A DNA stretch of 64,000 nucleotides from Rapana venosa (taxonomy: Eukaryota > Mollusca > Gastropoda > Neogastropoda > Muricidae), in assembly GCA_028751875.1 (NCBI GenBank), contig CM054134.1:70828636-70892635 (forward strand). The letters are read 5' to 3'. Below the pieces are notes generated by a model, which saw only the letters and a list, made by a program, of their open reading frames with translations, made no database searches and was not told where the DNA came from. Made by a program: the position numbers and the translations under genes. The number at the start of each line of letters is the position of its first letter. The first letter of the stretch is position 1. Below, in pieces: positions 1 to 13,640 of the stretch.

Positions 1-236
1 TCGAAAACAAAGGATCAGGTGGTTTGGTCACCTCACTGAATGCCGCCCAACCCAAACCCGCCCTACGGGCATACACCACCCAAATACAAAGGTGGAAGCC
101 GGGTAGACCAAGGAGCGATGGAGCGATCCGTAGCTGACACCTGGAGCCCTGACCTGTCACTTCATCAAGCCTCCCGCCTAGTGCAGACAGAAACGTGTTC
201 CCGCGACCCGAAGGGCCCCTTTCAGGTTTAAAAAAA
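1..236 (+). mobile_element. 3' end of a non-LTR retrotransposon reading frame (fragment)
   Basis: The plus strand reads RWFGHLTE followed by MPPNPNPPYGH and then a Lys/Gly/Arg-rich stretch and a Leu-rich C-terminus ending near 228. This resembles the extreme C-terminal tail (RWFGHLxRM type) seen in many invertebrate LINE polyproteins. Only the tail is present because the window begins inside it. It is followed by an A-run at 231-239, as expected for a retroposed 3' end. The fragment has no counterpart upstream of the clean CCAR1 copy, so it marks where copy A stops being collinear with copy B. Family assignment is by eye only. Confidence 0.45.
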
Positions 237-974
237 AAATTATGGGCATTAAATGCTTTAAAGATTCCACAATACCCTTTTGCTATTTCAGTCAGCCTAT
301 TTTTCCTCCCCGCACTGAAAAGGCCCTTTAAGACTGCGTGCCAAGAATAGGCTTCTATTTTTTTTAAAGGCTGAATGGGAACTTCAAAATTATGGAGAGT
401 GCTTCTTTTAGGTACCGCGGAGGGTGAGTGGGGGTTAACATCCCGGCCCTTGCTGAAGAGTGTCAACCAGGACCCAAAAACTGGAGTCAGGAAGGAAAAG
501 GGGCTGGTCCTTAATAATTCCTAAATGCTGTTTTAAGATTTTTTTTTTGATATTGTAGTTGATCCCCCTCCCCCCCCTCCCCCAATTTTTGAAAAAAATT
601 TAATTCTAAGTCTTTTTTTTTTTCCCAATAAACCATGTTTTTTGTTGTTTTGTTGGGGTTTCCCCCAGCTTTCCCCCGGGGGGTCCCCCCAAAAACTCTC
701 TGATCATCATCCCCCCGGGGGAATCACTGTGAGTAGGAATTTCACGGGTGGAAGTTTGCGTGTTGTCTTTTAAGTCCCTCGCCACATAGGCGCCAACCCC
801 CGATTCAGAGGATTTTTTTCTCCTAAAAAGGAGAGGGGTTGTTTTGTTAAGAGCTTGTCATGGCTGAAGGCAATCTAAACAAACTTTTTAAAAACAAAAC
901 AACTTTTTTAATGTAGGCCTTGGCTTTTAGCTGACATCAAAACTGGGACACCCTTCTTGGTAGGAACCTGCCAG

Positions 975-1500
975 AGTCACCCAAAAAAATCAAAAAATTC
1001 CTGGGGGTTGGCTGCCCACGCAAACCCGTGCCCCTTGGTGGCTGGCTCAATTTTTTTTGTGGGGTTAATGTGAAAAAGAATTATTGTGGTGGCGTTTTCT
1101 AGACTCTATAATGACGTGAAAACCCCCATGGTTTCAAAGCATATACGGTACACACGTATGGGGGGATGCCTGTGGTTGAACATTGCGCCGCAATTGAGAC
1201 CCCCGGTTCGATTCCGTTCAAGGGGATATTTTCCCTGGGGTTAACATCAGGCAGTCCACTTCCCCAAAAATCTTCAGATGAGATATAAACGAGGGCCCCC
1301 GGTTTTGAAAAGCAGTAAAAATCTTGCACACCGTTTAAATCCTGTTCCGCTTTTTTAAGAGTAGGCCTTTGTGTGCGGTGGGAACGGTGACAAAATTTAC
1401 AAAACCCGATACACAGGGGGATGGATTAAAAATGCAATAGTGCTCTTTCCCATTATCCTCGTATAAAAGATTAAATAAATAAGTAATAAATAAATAGTAA
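975..1500 (+). mobile_element. tRNA-derived SINE (copy A version, corrupted)
   Basis: This is the counterpart of the SINE at 33557-33930. The tRNA-like head near 1155-1225 has lost several bases, but the GGTTCGATTCC B-box core is still readable near 1204. The body (ATGAGATATAAAC..., CCTGTTCCGC..., TTATCCTCG) and the AATAAATAAG-type tail run to about 1500. The first ~180 bases of the interval are ordinary copy A flank. Confidence 0.6.
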
Positions 1501-1932
1501 ATACTAATTATTAGCTTGCAGGTGATGTAGGTGCCAGTTGGAAAATGTTTTGGTGATTGTCACAGACTTAAAAAAAAATAGTATGGTAAAAAATATGTGT
1601 ACTTGTTTTTGGATTGAGGACATAGAGAAATTTGCAGGTTGTCATATGAAGTTGGAGTGATCTCAAGAGGATTGCTTGTGTTGCCCCTGTGCATGCATAT
1701 TGCCCTAAGGAAGCTAGCAAACGACAATGACTGGGCGGTTTGCTGAAAAATTAAAAAATTCAAACCTACCAAAATTGTGCAAAATAACATGAGTTTTGAG
1801 ATATAGGCTGTCTTTCACAAAAAAGTGGTTTTTTTTCTGGGGGTGTCTTAGTGCGTGCATTTATGAAAAATTTGATAAGAGTCATTGGGGGGAAAAAACA
1901 GATGGAAAAGCGGGACTTTTTAACACAGGATT

Positions 1933-3160
1933 CAGATTCAGATTCAGAATATTTTATTGCCATTTAAGTCATGTAGACTTATTTGACACAACAAAAACAT
2001 CAACTATAATTATCTATTTTGGCTAAAAGTGATGTACACTAAAACATGTTGTATTCTACTTCTCTTCTTTCTTTTTTCAAAACACTCATACACATATCTG
2101 ATGATTCTGCTTGATATATATCAACTGTATTATGTCACTTAATTTATGTACACAGTTTTGCGTTCTTTGTCTTTCGTTTTGATTTTAATAACAAATTATT
2201 TCTGAGTTCATCATATAAAATACATTCATTTAAGTAAATGAAATTCATCTTCAATTTTGTTACAGTGTCTACATTTCTGTCCTCTCTGGATATATTTTGG
2301 TGTCTCCCTTTCTCTATCATTAAATTGTGACAGCTTGTGCGAAATTTACAAAATGTCTTCTTATGAGTTTTGTTTTCATAGTTTACAAGTAGGTTCCAAT
2401 CTGTATTCTTTGGTAGCAAAATCATAAAATTTTTAGTTTTGCAAAAATCTTTCTTTTGGGAGATCCAAAATGTTTTATACATGTCCTCAAGTTTTCTTCT
2501 AACAGCGTAACTCAACCGATGAACATTAAGAGTGCTTTGGTTCTTCCAGACATGTTTGAATCCAATTGGTACAGAATATTTTCACGTGTTTATCCATTTA
2601 TCGTATGTATTCTTTTGATACAAAATTTAAACGTATACTATTCTAAATAAGAGTCTGGTTTTGATTCTGTCAAAGAATCCAAAAGGATATTATCTGGCAT
2701 ATGATTTTAAGGGTCATGGAAATCTCCTAAAATTGTGGGTAGTACAATGCTTTTTTTTTTTTTATGAACTCCTATCATTTGTTTACAAAATTTTACATGG
2801 AAAATTCTCAACAAAAACTGATTGGATAAGCATGCCCTTTAAAAGTTTATCAATATGAAATTCTGTCTCCCCATTAAAACAAAAAGGAAACCAAAATTCG
2901 CTCCATAGGTTAAAACAGGGGTTATCAGTGAGTCGAATAAACGCATTATTATAGTAGTCTTTAAATTTTGTCCATGAATTGCCCTTTTAAAGCGTATATT
3001 GCTTGTTGCTTTGTTTTACTAATGTTTTTGTGTTGCTTGAAATTTCCCGTTCTGATGAAAAACACACCTAGATATTTAAAGTTTCTACTGTTTCAATTAC
3101 ATGCTCTCCACATTTAAAAAGAATTGGAATTTGTGTGTAGCCGATACGGAGTAGGGCCTA
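1933..3160 (-). mobile_element. 5'-truncated LINE, copy A version
   Basis: Collinear with the LINE at 34359-35605. The minus strand encodes the same retrotransposon C-terminal region (SYAVRRKLEDMYKTFWI at about 2465-2515, and the CHNLMIEKGRHQNISRED stretch), but frameshifts break the frame that is open in copy B. The 3' end at 1933-1952 carries about two and a half ATTCAG units, against more in copy B. Confidence 0.7.
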
Positions 3161-5359
3161 TAGAAGGGATGCCCACTCGCGACACGCGACATATTGAACC
3201 GGAAACGAGCATAAGATCACGACTAATTCGGGTCATTTTCTTCAAAAAAATCGTCTAGATTGCAGGCAGAAAAGTATTCTAGAAATTGAGCTGAATTTTT
3301 ATGAACAATGCATAATATTGTACCGGGGACGCAAAGCAAGCCAAATGCTTCAATTGGGACGTGATCGCGTCTTTGTCACTGGTCAAAATATAGAAAATGG
3401 CGTCCATGGTCTGAAATGCGGCCGTGGTCATGCGTTTTGAGGCGTTTTAGCATTTGTTATTCCGGCATAGCTGGAATTTAGGGGCACGTCATTGCCTGAA
3501 AACGCTTTCATTCAAAGGGGGTGTAATCCAACGGGTGGTTGTTTTTTTTGTTTGTTTTTTTGTTTTTTTTTTTTGGGGGGGGGTTGTTGTTTGTACTCAT
3601 CAGTCTCATGCGTTTGGGCCCTTTAGAGTGAAACTGTGTATCGTTGTATTTTTGCACACATGTAACACATGCACATTCTGACTCCAGAGCAGCTCATTTT
3701 TTTTATTACAGGATGCATGCTGGGTATGGTTGTTTAAGATCATAGAGCTATCTCCCTAACCCCCAAATGGGATAATATATGAATTTACACTTTTACAGGG
3801 TCTGTAATGCATATAGTTGATCTTCTGCATTACATGAAAGGAATTAAGGCACAGGCAGGGCGTGCTTGAAGTTGACCTGGGAGATCATAAAATCCCCACC
3901 TTAATAAGTTAATTTACCACATTTCCATCACCACAGTTCAAACCAAGATTAATGGACCCCTGGGATTAAGTCTTAAATTTCAATCAGCCAAAATTTACTT
4001 CGTTAGTGAGTTACACTACGGAGTTACTGTTATTTTATTATTTAAAAAAAATGATATACACTTCTAATAAGGAGTCCCATAAAATCCAGATGACATGTAC
4101 TTTTTATTTTAGCATGAATAGTGTTAGCAGGTACTGAGGTAGCCTTAATAAAGTTGAACAGTCCAGTATTTCATGTCAACACCATCATCACTTCGCAAGA
4201 TATATTACTGTAAAATGCATGTTTTACTTAACACTTTCAACTATTAACAAGTTATTTGAGTATCCTTTCCGCCATTTTATGCTCATTATTTTATTGTACT
4301 TTTTGCCGTCATTCAGTTTGTATTCATTGTTCCTCTTTGTTACCATTAGATAGTTACTGTTTAAAAGACAATAGACAAGAATATTAAAAAGTGTTATGCT
4401 TTTAAATATGAAATTTTTTTGTTTTAGGGTTTAAGAAAGTGGCATCACAGTTTTTGGTCGGGGAAAAAAGAACCCCCCATGGGACACAGGAAATGGTATG
4501 ATAAATTTTGTCTGACATTTTTTATGGAATGGATGGGATTTGTGGCTTGGTTTTCTTTGAGTTTTGTAGTATTAAAAAATATAAAGGCTTGGAAGTTTGG
4601 GAATTAATTTTTGACTACTGATTGGAATTAGACCCTCCCCGCCAGTGTCACACACATACCACAATACACCTACACAGACAACCGGGTTTTACAAACCTAA
4701 CACAAACACACACACACACCCCACACAACACACCACACACACACACTATAAAATAAACGACACAAATTTTGAATCCATAAATTGGGTGATAATTGTTTAA
4801 AAAAAGGGGTAATTTCTTATGTATACCAATTGATGTGAATAGTTTATTATTGTGCTACACAAAGTTCAAGGTGGGGTGCTATAAACGGGTAGTATGCTAA
4901 TTTGAAGGAAAAAATTTTCAAATTGCATTTTTGATTGGTACACAGATTTCATGGCAGCCAGTGGAATAGCTGGGCAGCACAGGTTTTCCCACTGGCTTAT
5001 TTTCAGCAGCCTGCACTGGCCAGAAACCCCAGCATTGTACTCCTACAACTCTCAGGGGGCTCTGCAACAGCAGCAGTTTGCCGCACAGCAGCAAGTGACT
5101 CTGCAGAATCAGGTGGGTGGGTGGTGTGTAGAAACAGAAATTTAATCACAATTATTGTAAGGCGTTGTTGAAGAGGGGGCCCAAATGCTACCTGTACATT
5201 TGGTGGTGTTGTTTAATACATTCATAGTAAAAAATAGTTTCATTGTGTCAGTACTTCAGATGGAACTCCCTAAACTGGCCAGAAAATATCCTAAAAATGT
5301 GGCTCAAACATTATTCTGTGGTCAAGAAGAAACTATACCTCAAAGTGATTTCAAAAACA

Positions 5360-6790
5360 AACAGCTCTGAGAGCCAGACCCCTCATTAGTGAAATTGAGA
5401 CAGCCATCAAAGAGCTTAAACGCAGAAAGTCACAGGCCTAGATAACATTCCAGGAGAAATTGCTGAAGCACTTAGGAGAAGATGGGCTGAGAGCCATGCA
5501 TTACATAAGCTGCAAATCTGGAAGACTGGTCAGAGGCCAGCAGACTGGAAGTCCCAAGAATTTTGTATGTTTCTCAAGACCGGAAATGTAAAAGCTGCAG
5601 TAACCACAGTACAGAAGCCCTTATCTGTCGTGCAAGCAAGATCTTGCCTATTATATAATCTTGAACAGGATGAACAAAAGTAAGTTTGAACTGTCCAGAC
5701 TGTCAGGCAGGCTACAGAATTGGGGGACAACAGACTGTTATTCATGCTGCAAAGTGTGATTGAAAAGATGAAAAGTATGAATGAATTTTTGTATCACCTT
5801 CATAGAGAACAGCTATGCCTTTTACAGCACAATATCTTTTTGGCAAAATGTATAAAATGGGCTTTTAAAAGCACATTGTCTCTTAATGTCCCCACTCCAT
5901 GAAGACTAAAGGCTACTGTCAGATGGGGCAATCAAAAATATTAATTTTTCAACATTTCAAAAGGGGGTTAGACAGGATGCATCCTCTCACCTCACCTTTT
6001 CAATGTACACAGAGGAAGTCATGAGGGAGCCTGATATTGAAGACGGGTTTTCAAGATAGGTGGCAAAAACATAAATCTGTGCTATGCTGATAAAACAGCA
6101 CTACCAGCTGACAACATCACCAGCATGAAGAGGAGTATTACAAGAGTAGATTTAACAAGAAGAAGAGTTGATCTCAAACTCAATGTCAAAAAGACAAAAG
6201 TCCTGCATGTTGCCAGAATCAACAGCCAAACAGAGCATGAAATAAAGATTGACAAAAGTGTCAAAGACTTCAGTCAAAACAAACAACAAATCATGTACCA
6301 AATACACGAAAACAAGCATAGGCATGGCTGAAAGCAGAATGGCCCAACTAAACAATATCTGGATAGATTGCAGCTTTCCTTACCAGCTGAAAATGAAAAT
6401 AATAAAATGCTTATTATGGCCCGTCATTATGGCTGCAAATCCTGGACTCGAAGTAAAGAAGAAAAAAAAATCGAAGCAGACATGCAGGTCATGTGCTAGG
6501 ATATGGGCCTCATAATGACTGTCTTTCAAGGCAAGACCAAGGCATAAAGAACAAAAGGCGGTCTTTCAAGGCATGACCAAGGTATAAAGAACAAAAGGCT
6601 GTCTTTCAAGGCATGACCAAGGTATAAAGAACAAAAGGCTGTCTTTCAAGGCAAGACCAAGGCATAAAGAACAAAAGGCAGACCACCAGCTTGTCTCATT
6701 GTTCAGCATCATTAAAGCCTGTGGCGTGAGAATCTATGAAGTCAGCAGGGTCAGCGAAGACGAAGCACATAAAGAAGGAAGATCATGTCG
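5360..6790 (+). mobile_element. Decayed RTE-like LINE fragment (copy A version)
   Basis: Nearly base-identical to 37860-39300, unlike most of copy A. It carries the same broken reverse transcriptase with SPHLFNVYTEEVM near 5987-6030 and the same four ~40-bp repeats at 6519-6680. Because it matches copy B so well, it argues that copy A and copy B are alleles of one locus. Confidence 0.75.
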
Positions 6791-7133
6791 GTGTCGTTTG
6801 GGTAAAGGTGCTAATGCCATACCTGGTGATGGCAACAGTGAGACAGTGAGATAAGCATGGTGCAGCAAGGTGATGTAGCATCATCAATTTGTACTTGTAT
6901 TTGCTTTATATATTTTAATGCAAATTTTATGGATCTAAATGATTTGAAGTACAAAGAAGGATTTGCTTCAGAGTGATTGGCTTAAAACAATTCAGTGCTA
7001 TGGGAGTCAGTGCTACAGTCTGTAACCATTAAAGATGTACTTTTCGTTATTTTTTAGAAACTGGATAGATGATTGATGATTTCCATAGACTGGGTACATG
7101 GTAGGTTTTCAAAGACGGTGTATCAGTGTATAA

Positions 7134-7161
7134 TACAGACAGACAGACAGACAGACAGACA

Positions 7162-7200
<39 letters not shown>

Positions 7201-7545
7201 GCATACCACACACACACACACACACTCATGCTGTATGCACCTGCACATGCATGCATACAAAATAACACATGCACATTCACACACAAAACACACACAGAGA
7301 CACACAATCACACACACACCACACAACATCCGTGTAAAATCTTTTTGTTTACTTTTTATGAGAATTCTCTGAAGGTGTATAATAAAGTTGGCCTTTTGAC
7401 AATGCTAAATGTTTGTTGCATAGTCTACTTGAACACTTGTTATTATTCACGCACGCACACATGCATTGCACATGCACACACCACAACTCACACACACTAT
7501 ACATGACACACACACACACACACACACAACAATCATCAGAATAAC
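7134..7545. repeat. GACA/AC microsatellites in CCAR1 intron 2, copy A
   Basis: A short (GACA)n run at about 7137-7160 is followed by long AC tracts with ACGC and ATGC interruptions. The counterpart is 39645-39870 in copy B, where both the GACA and AC runs are longer. The open frames over it (His-Thr and Cys-Val repeats) are artefacts. Confidence 0.9.
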
Positions 7546-8034
7546 TCAGAAGTTCTATATATATATATTCATCCTTTTCCTGTCACTTTTGTGTTGGTAG
7601 AATGCGGAACCTTGGCATTGCAGGCTGCAGGACTGTCTCACCCTGGCTTGGCCATCCCAACGACTCTGGGAGGGGGGTCTACCAGGCACCGACTGTCAGT
7701 TACCCATCGGCTAGAGCCACCGGGCCCCCAGCGGCTGGGGTGGCAGCCCCTCAAAAGCAGCGTGTCTTCACTGGCACTGTGACCAAGCTGCACGAAAACT
7801 TTGGCTTTATCGACGAGGACGTCTTCTTCCAAAACAAGTAAGATGTTCCTAGGTTTTGTGTTTTGGTGTTTAAGTTTGTTTTAAATTGTCGAGACATTGG
7901 ACGGATAGGCGTGTCTTTTGAGTGAAAGTTTGGGGGAGTGAACTTCTTCAGGGTGTTTGTATTATGTCACAGTGGTGATTGTTTCCTCTCTCTCTCTCAC
8001 TCCAGGGTGTTTGTATTAAGTCACAGTGATGATT

Positions 8035-8099
<65 letters not shown>

Positions 8100-9993
8100 T
8101 CAGAGAAATAGAATAGCAAAATTTTTTCAATGAAATATTTGCTTTTTATCAGAGAAAAAGGGCCCGAATAAAGAAATTGGTTAACATAGAGTTTGGAAAA
8201 GCAGAAAATATTTTTGGTTTTGTTTAAACTTGTACTTTTCCTTGCTATTTAAAAGGAGAAAAAGAGTATTTAGTAATACATGGAGGTTTTCTTTTTACAT
8301 TAACCCTTCCTTCCCCCCTTCCCCAGGCAAGTCAGTTAAGAGAAGTTTTCACTTTCACTACTTGTTCATGTTGGTCTTAATAAACTAACGCTTCAAAAGA
8401 AACACAGTTGGCTTTCTGTGAGGCAACTTGGGAGAGAAATACACGGATTGTCCTTTATTAGCGTGTGGGTTTTACGGCTGAGATAAGGTGGCCCAAAAAA
8501 CTTGTGGGGTTGATGTCGCTTACTTATGGCATGATTATAGTTCAAGATTGCAAGAAAAAACATTGTTAAACAAGCATGTAATCCAGATAGATGTTACCAT
8601 TATGTTTTAGTTGAATAGTCCAGCATGGGTTGTTACAAATTTTTTTTTGTCTTTTTTTTCCAGTTGTGTCAAGGGTGTGTTCCTAAGTGGGTGATCGTGT
8701 CTTTGTGGAGGCCTCCTACAATGCCGCCATGCCTTTTAAATGGAAACGCAACACGTGTACAAGTCCTGTCTGGTTCTCAGGTATGGGCAGTAAAATGTAT
8801 GTTCTGGGTTGTTTTTTTTTTCATGGTGTAATGTCAGCAGTGTATGAAAGTGTGGTTTGAATCAGAAAGCCTGTTTCATGGGAATTATGTTTTAAGAATT
8901 GGTCTTTTAAAATTATGTTGGAAATGTCTTTTTCATTATTTTACCTTTTGATTGATTATTATACTTTCAGTATTTATTTGATAAAGTTTGAAGTATTTCC
9001 ACCATAGAACAAAGCAATAAACCATCAACTGTTTCAGAATGCTTTGCCAGTCATTGATGTAAATATTACATGATCATGCGAATGGCCAGAGCTGAAATAC
9101 ATGTATTCTTTTTTTCCTATTATATGTTATTTGGGCCGCTCTGTCTTTCTCTTCAGTAACTCTGTGAGGAGTGTCATAGCCCTGGTGCTGACACTTGCAT
9201 GCAGGTATCTTGGGCTAAGCTTTGGTAGAGCCTGTTGCTCTCCAGGTCAGAAACGCTTGCTGGGGGCATATAATCATGTTAGCCGTACCTCCAGCAATGG
9301 CGTGCCCGCTTTTCAAAAAAAAAGATGGTGTGTTTTTTAAATTTTTGCGGATGTTGCATGTCTTTGCTCATGAAGACCTTGGTTGTAGATCTCTGGAGGA
9401 CTTGTAGGGAAATGAGTCGGATCAGTGAAATCCTTGTGAGGGTCAGCTCAGCAGTAACTCAAACCACCCTCAGAGTGCTTCAGACCATGAGTCGGAGGCA
9501 CTGTTTTATTTGTCCCCACCCCTTTTGTTATCTTAATGCTGTTTTAAAAAGCAAACTAACAGTTGCACAGAACAACTTTATCAATTAAAAGGAAAATGTT
9601 GTATTGTTGGGGGTGTTGTGTGTGTTGCATGCTTTGTGCTGGGGCATTGTGTGCGTCCCAAGCAGTGTTTGTGTGGGTTTGTAGTGCATGCGTTTTTCCC
9701 CTCTCTGTCCCCCCCCCCCTTTCGTACATGTAATTTCACCTCAATTTGTTCCCCCGGGCACCCCAGGGCCCCCCAAACCCGGGGAAGGGGAGCCAACGCA
9801 GCGCCACCCATAGCCGCAGAGCAGCTGACCCCATCACAGGCACCAAGGATCGGCCCCGGGGCCAGGGGGGGCTGCCGGGGGAGTGCAGGACTGCTGGGGG
9901 GGTCAATCCCTTGCCTGGCAGCTACGTTCAGCATCATAATCCAAACCCCCTTGGGTCATGGCAAAGCTAGGACTGGGAAAAGGGGGGGGGTAG

Positions 9994-11215
9994 GGCATGA
10001 AGCTATGTTTCGGGTTAGTTTGGGGAACGGGGAGGGCATAGGGAAAAAGTAGGGTTTCTGGATTTATTTAAAAAACCATAATAGGGAAAAGTTAAAAAAA
10101 ATTTTGGATTTAGTTTGGGAAAAAAAAGGTAGGGAAAAAAAAATAGTTTTAAAAATTATTTAAAATAAAAAATAAAAAAAATTTGGTTTTTTAGTTTCAA
10201 AGGGAAAGGGTAGGAATAGGAAAAAAATTTTTTTGGGTTAAATTTGGGCAAAAGGGGCCCGGGGGAACCTAGGAAGATACTTTTTGATTGTTTTTGGGGA
10301 ACAGGGGCCGAGGGGAAGAATAGGGAAAGACGTCTTTTCGGGGTTGTTTGGGGAACAGGGGGGGGTGAATCATAAGACGTTTTTTGGTTAGTTTGGGGAA
10401 CAGGGGGCCCAGGTGAAGACAAGGAAAGCATTGTTTTGGGTTAGTTTTGGGGAAAGGGGCCAAGGGAAACATAGGGAAAAACGTTACGGTTCTGGATTGT
10501 TTGGGGAAAAAAGGGGGGATGAAGACTAGGAAGAGACTGTTTTGGGTTAGTTTGGGGGAAAGGGGGGAGTTTAAAAAGAAAGACTACGTTTTGGATTGTT
10601 TGGGCAAAAAGGGGCGAGGGGAAAAATAGGAAAGACTACTGTTTGGATTTTTTGGGGAACAGGGGGCCAGGTGAAGAATAGGAAACAAAAGGTTCGGTTA
10701 TTTTGGGGAACGGGGGAGGGAGGGCAAGGAAGAGTACTGTTTGTTGTTTTGGGGAACAGGGCCCAGGTGGGGAATAGGAAAATTTTTTCTGGATTATTTG
10801 GGGAAAAAGGGGGGAGTGAAGACATAAAACGTATTTTTTTAGTTTGGGCAAAGGGGGGAGGTGGGAAAATAGGGAAAAAAAAGAACTGTTTGGGTTAGTT
10901 TGGGGAACAGGGGGTGTGGGGGACATAGGGAAAAAGACTGTTGGATTGTTTGGGCAACAAGGGGGCCCGGGGGGGACTAGGAAAGATGTAGTTTTGGGTT
11001 AGTTTGGGCAACAGGGGGTGAGGTGAACATAGGAAAGAGTATTTTTGGTTTTTGGGGGGAACAGGGGGAGGTAGACATAGGAAAGACGACTGGTTTTTTG
11101 GATTAGTTTGGGGGAGAGGGGCCGAGGGAAGACATAGGAAAGGTATGTTTCTGTTAGTTTGGGGAACAGGGGGGAGGTGAAGACATAGGGAAAAAGTTTT
11201 TGGATTAGTTTTTCC
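9994..11215 (+). repeat. Splice-donor minisatellite, copy A version (about 22 corrupted units)
   Basis: Degenerate units of about 50-57 bases containing TTAGTTTGGGGAACAGGGG, AGGTGAAGAC and ATAGGAAAG follow the remains of CCAR1 exon 5. Counting the TTTGGG-type landmarks gives about 22 units, against about 25 in copy B. Single bases are widely missing, so unit lengths and donor motifs are unreliable here. Confidence 0.85.
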
Positions 11216-13424
11216 CCTGGGCATTAACGTGTTTTTTTTTGTTTCCTTTTTTTTCCTTTTTAAGTATTTTTGAATTTTTGGGCCAAAAATGGAAATATTT
11301 TGTGTGTGCTTATTGGTGTGCTGGTTATTAAACGTGTTTTTTTTTTTTTTTGGTTTTTTTTTTTGGAAAGTTTTTTTTTCTTGTTAAAGCCAAAAAAAGA
11401 ATTAATAAACTTCAAAAAAAGGTTTTTATGTAAACACGTTTTAATTTTTTATATTTTTTTCTTTGTAGGTTGAATATTCATCCTAATATTTCCTTTATTC
11501 CCTTTTTTTTGGTTTTTCTTAACAATCATTTTATGTCAAAAATTTTTCCTGGAGGGGTGGGGAGGGGGGGGAGAGTGTATAAAAATATACACAGAGGGTA
11601 GTTAATGTTTAGTTACACTAATCAAGTATTGTAAGATAGCAGCAAGATGCTCATTAGATATACTCATCAGATATGGCGTATTTTTAGTTTAAGTAACTAT
11701 GCATAAATGTGCAGCATTTTGAAAAGAGAAGCCCTATATTTTAGTAAAAAAAAAAAAAAGACAGTTCTGAAGAAGAACTGGTAATAGCACATTCATATTT
11801 ACATAAATTGAAGAACTGACGTGTTCGCATAAAGCAAAGGAGGACTGGCAGGATGTCTTCATATTTACATCAACTGCTGTTTCTTTCCTCAGGAATGATG
11901 CGAGGTTCACGGGTCGGGAGGTCCAACTTCACCAGCGAGTCTCGCTTCAGCGAGGACAGGGAAGGTATCCGTGAACGCGAGCGTGAGCGAGAGCGCCGTG
12001 AAAAGCGAGAGAGCCGACGAAGATCTCGCTCCTCATCCCCAGCTAGTCGCACTCGCACAAAGTCGCAGCCCTAAACGAAGACTCGCCCTGCCCCTCGCTC
12101 TTGTGGTGCAAGCGCCTCGCTTTGTGCTGACTTTGTGAGTCGTGTGCTTTGCTTTGAAGTTTGTTGAGCATTTAAAAAAAAAGTTGTTTCTAGTTTATTG
12201 GAAAAATAGCTGCTTTCTCTGAAATGGTGGTAGAATGAAGTAATTCTAATGCCGAAGCCATAGAGTAGTCAAGTGATGAGTTGTGTCCTTCTGTTTGTGA
12301 ACTTCGGAATAGTAACATTGTTATTTTATGTCGTAATACAGCCTGTGCTAGTACAGTTTGTTCCTACCCTTTTGCGATTTTGATGAGAGAAATGCTGTGT
12401 ACCCCTGAAGTTTTGAAAAGGCATGCAAAGCTGTAGAATAAGAGAGAGAGAAAAGAGGGAGAAAGAAATAGAGAGAGAAAGAAAGTGCATATGTGTACAT
12501 GTATTTTATGCATAATGTACGTTTGCATGCATTGGAAATGGCGCTTTTGCAAGAAGGTGCTTTGAAAGCTTCATATGGGCTCTATCTTACTATGAAAGGG
12601 GAAAGAGAAGAGATAGAATAATTTTGAAAAATAAAAGCTATACCCAGAAATCCATTACAGCAGTTTGATTTGTGCACAATCCAATGCACTGATCAAGACT
12701 TACAGGTCTTTTGTATGTTGTATCTATAGATTGATGCAAAATTTAATTATATCTGGATTTAACATTTTACATGAATCAAATGTAAAAGACCACCTATGTA
12801 AACACTGGGAAGGGTATAGGCACTTAAATACATCAGTAAAGAATACCCGTACGACAACATTGTGTTTGCATGTCATTTAACTGTGTATAACCCTTACTGG
12901 CACTGTACTGTTGTAAGAGTTTATGAATTTTGAATGATTTGTAGAGTGAGTGAAAATCTTTGTTCCCCTCTTTAATTTTCAGCACTGTGTAACTCGTGAC
13001 TCTCCCTGGCCTTACACCCCACACACAAAACCCACACACACACCCACAAACACACACAACCAAACACCAACCAAATCAATTCACAAACATTCCAACCCAC
13101 ACCACACATCAATTTTTAAACATCACCAAAATTCTTAGGCATGAACAACAACCAACACAAAAAACCAAAAAAAAAGGGTGAATTAATCAAGAAATATTTT
13201 GTTTGATGGAGATTAGTGTGATGACACTGAAACCAAGTACACCAACATGTAATACCCAGCGATTCTCACGCCGGTTCTCGTGGATTGATAACCTGTCCCA
13301 TGAATCGCTCTTTTGTGCTTGGTCAGCAGTGTAAATTTCACTCATGATAAGGAAGTGGGGCCTCTGTCTCCAATATCCGCTGTACTGGATCCTCGATGCG
13401 ACCACAAGTTTGTGCCAAGGTGAG

Positions 13425-13640
13425 GCCTGTGGGCAGGTAGCGTAGTGGTCAGATCATCTGTCTTGTGACTTGATGACAGCTGTTGGTGTGGATTTGAGTT
13501 TCACTGAGTGTCAGGAAAGTTAACGGCTCACCCCCCCCCCCTCTCCCCTCTCAAGCTAGCATTGTACTGACTCAAAGACTTTCGATGAGCTGTGAACTGA
13601 GTCTGTGTTCAAAGGCATGCCATGCATCTTTACACATATT
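13425..13640 (+). mobile_element. Degenerate tRNA-SINE, copy A version
   Basis: GGCAGGTAGCGTAGTGGTCAG resembles a tRNA A-box region and is followed by SINE body sequence running to TTAAACTCCCATGC. The counterpart is 46318-46540 in copy B. Confidence 0.5.
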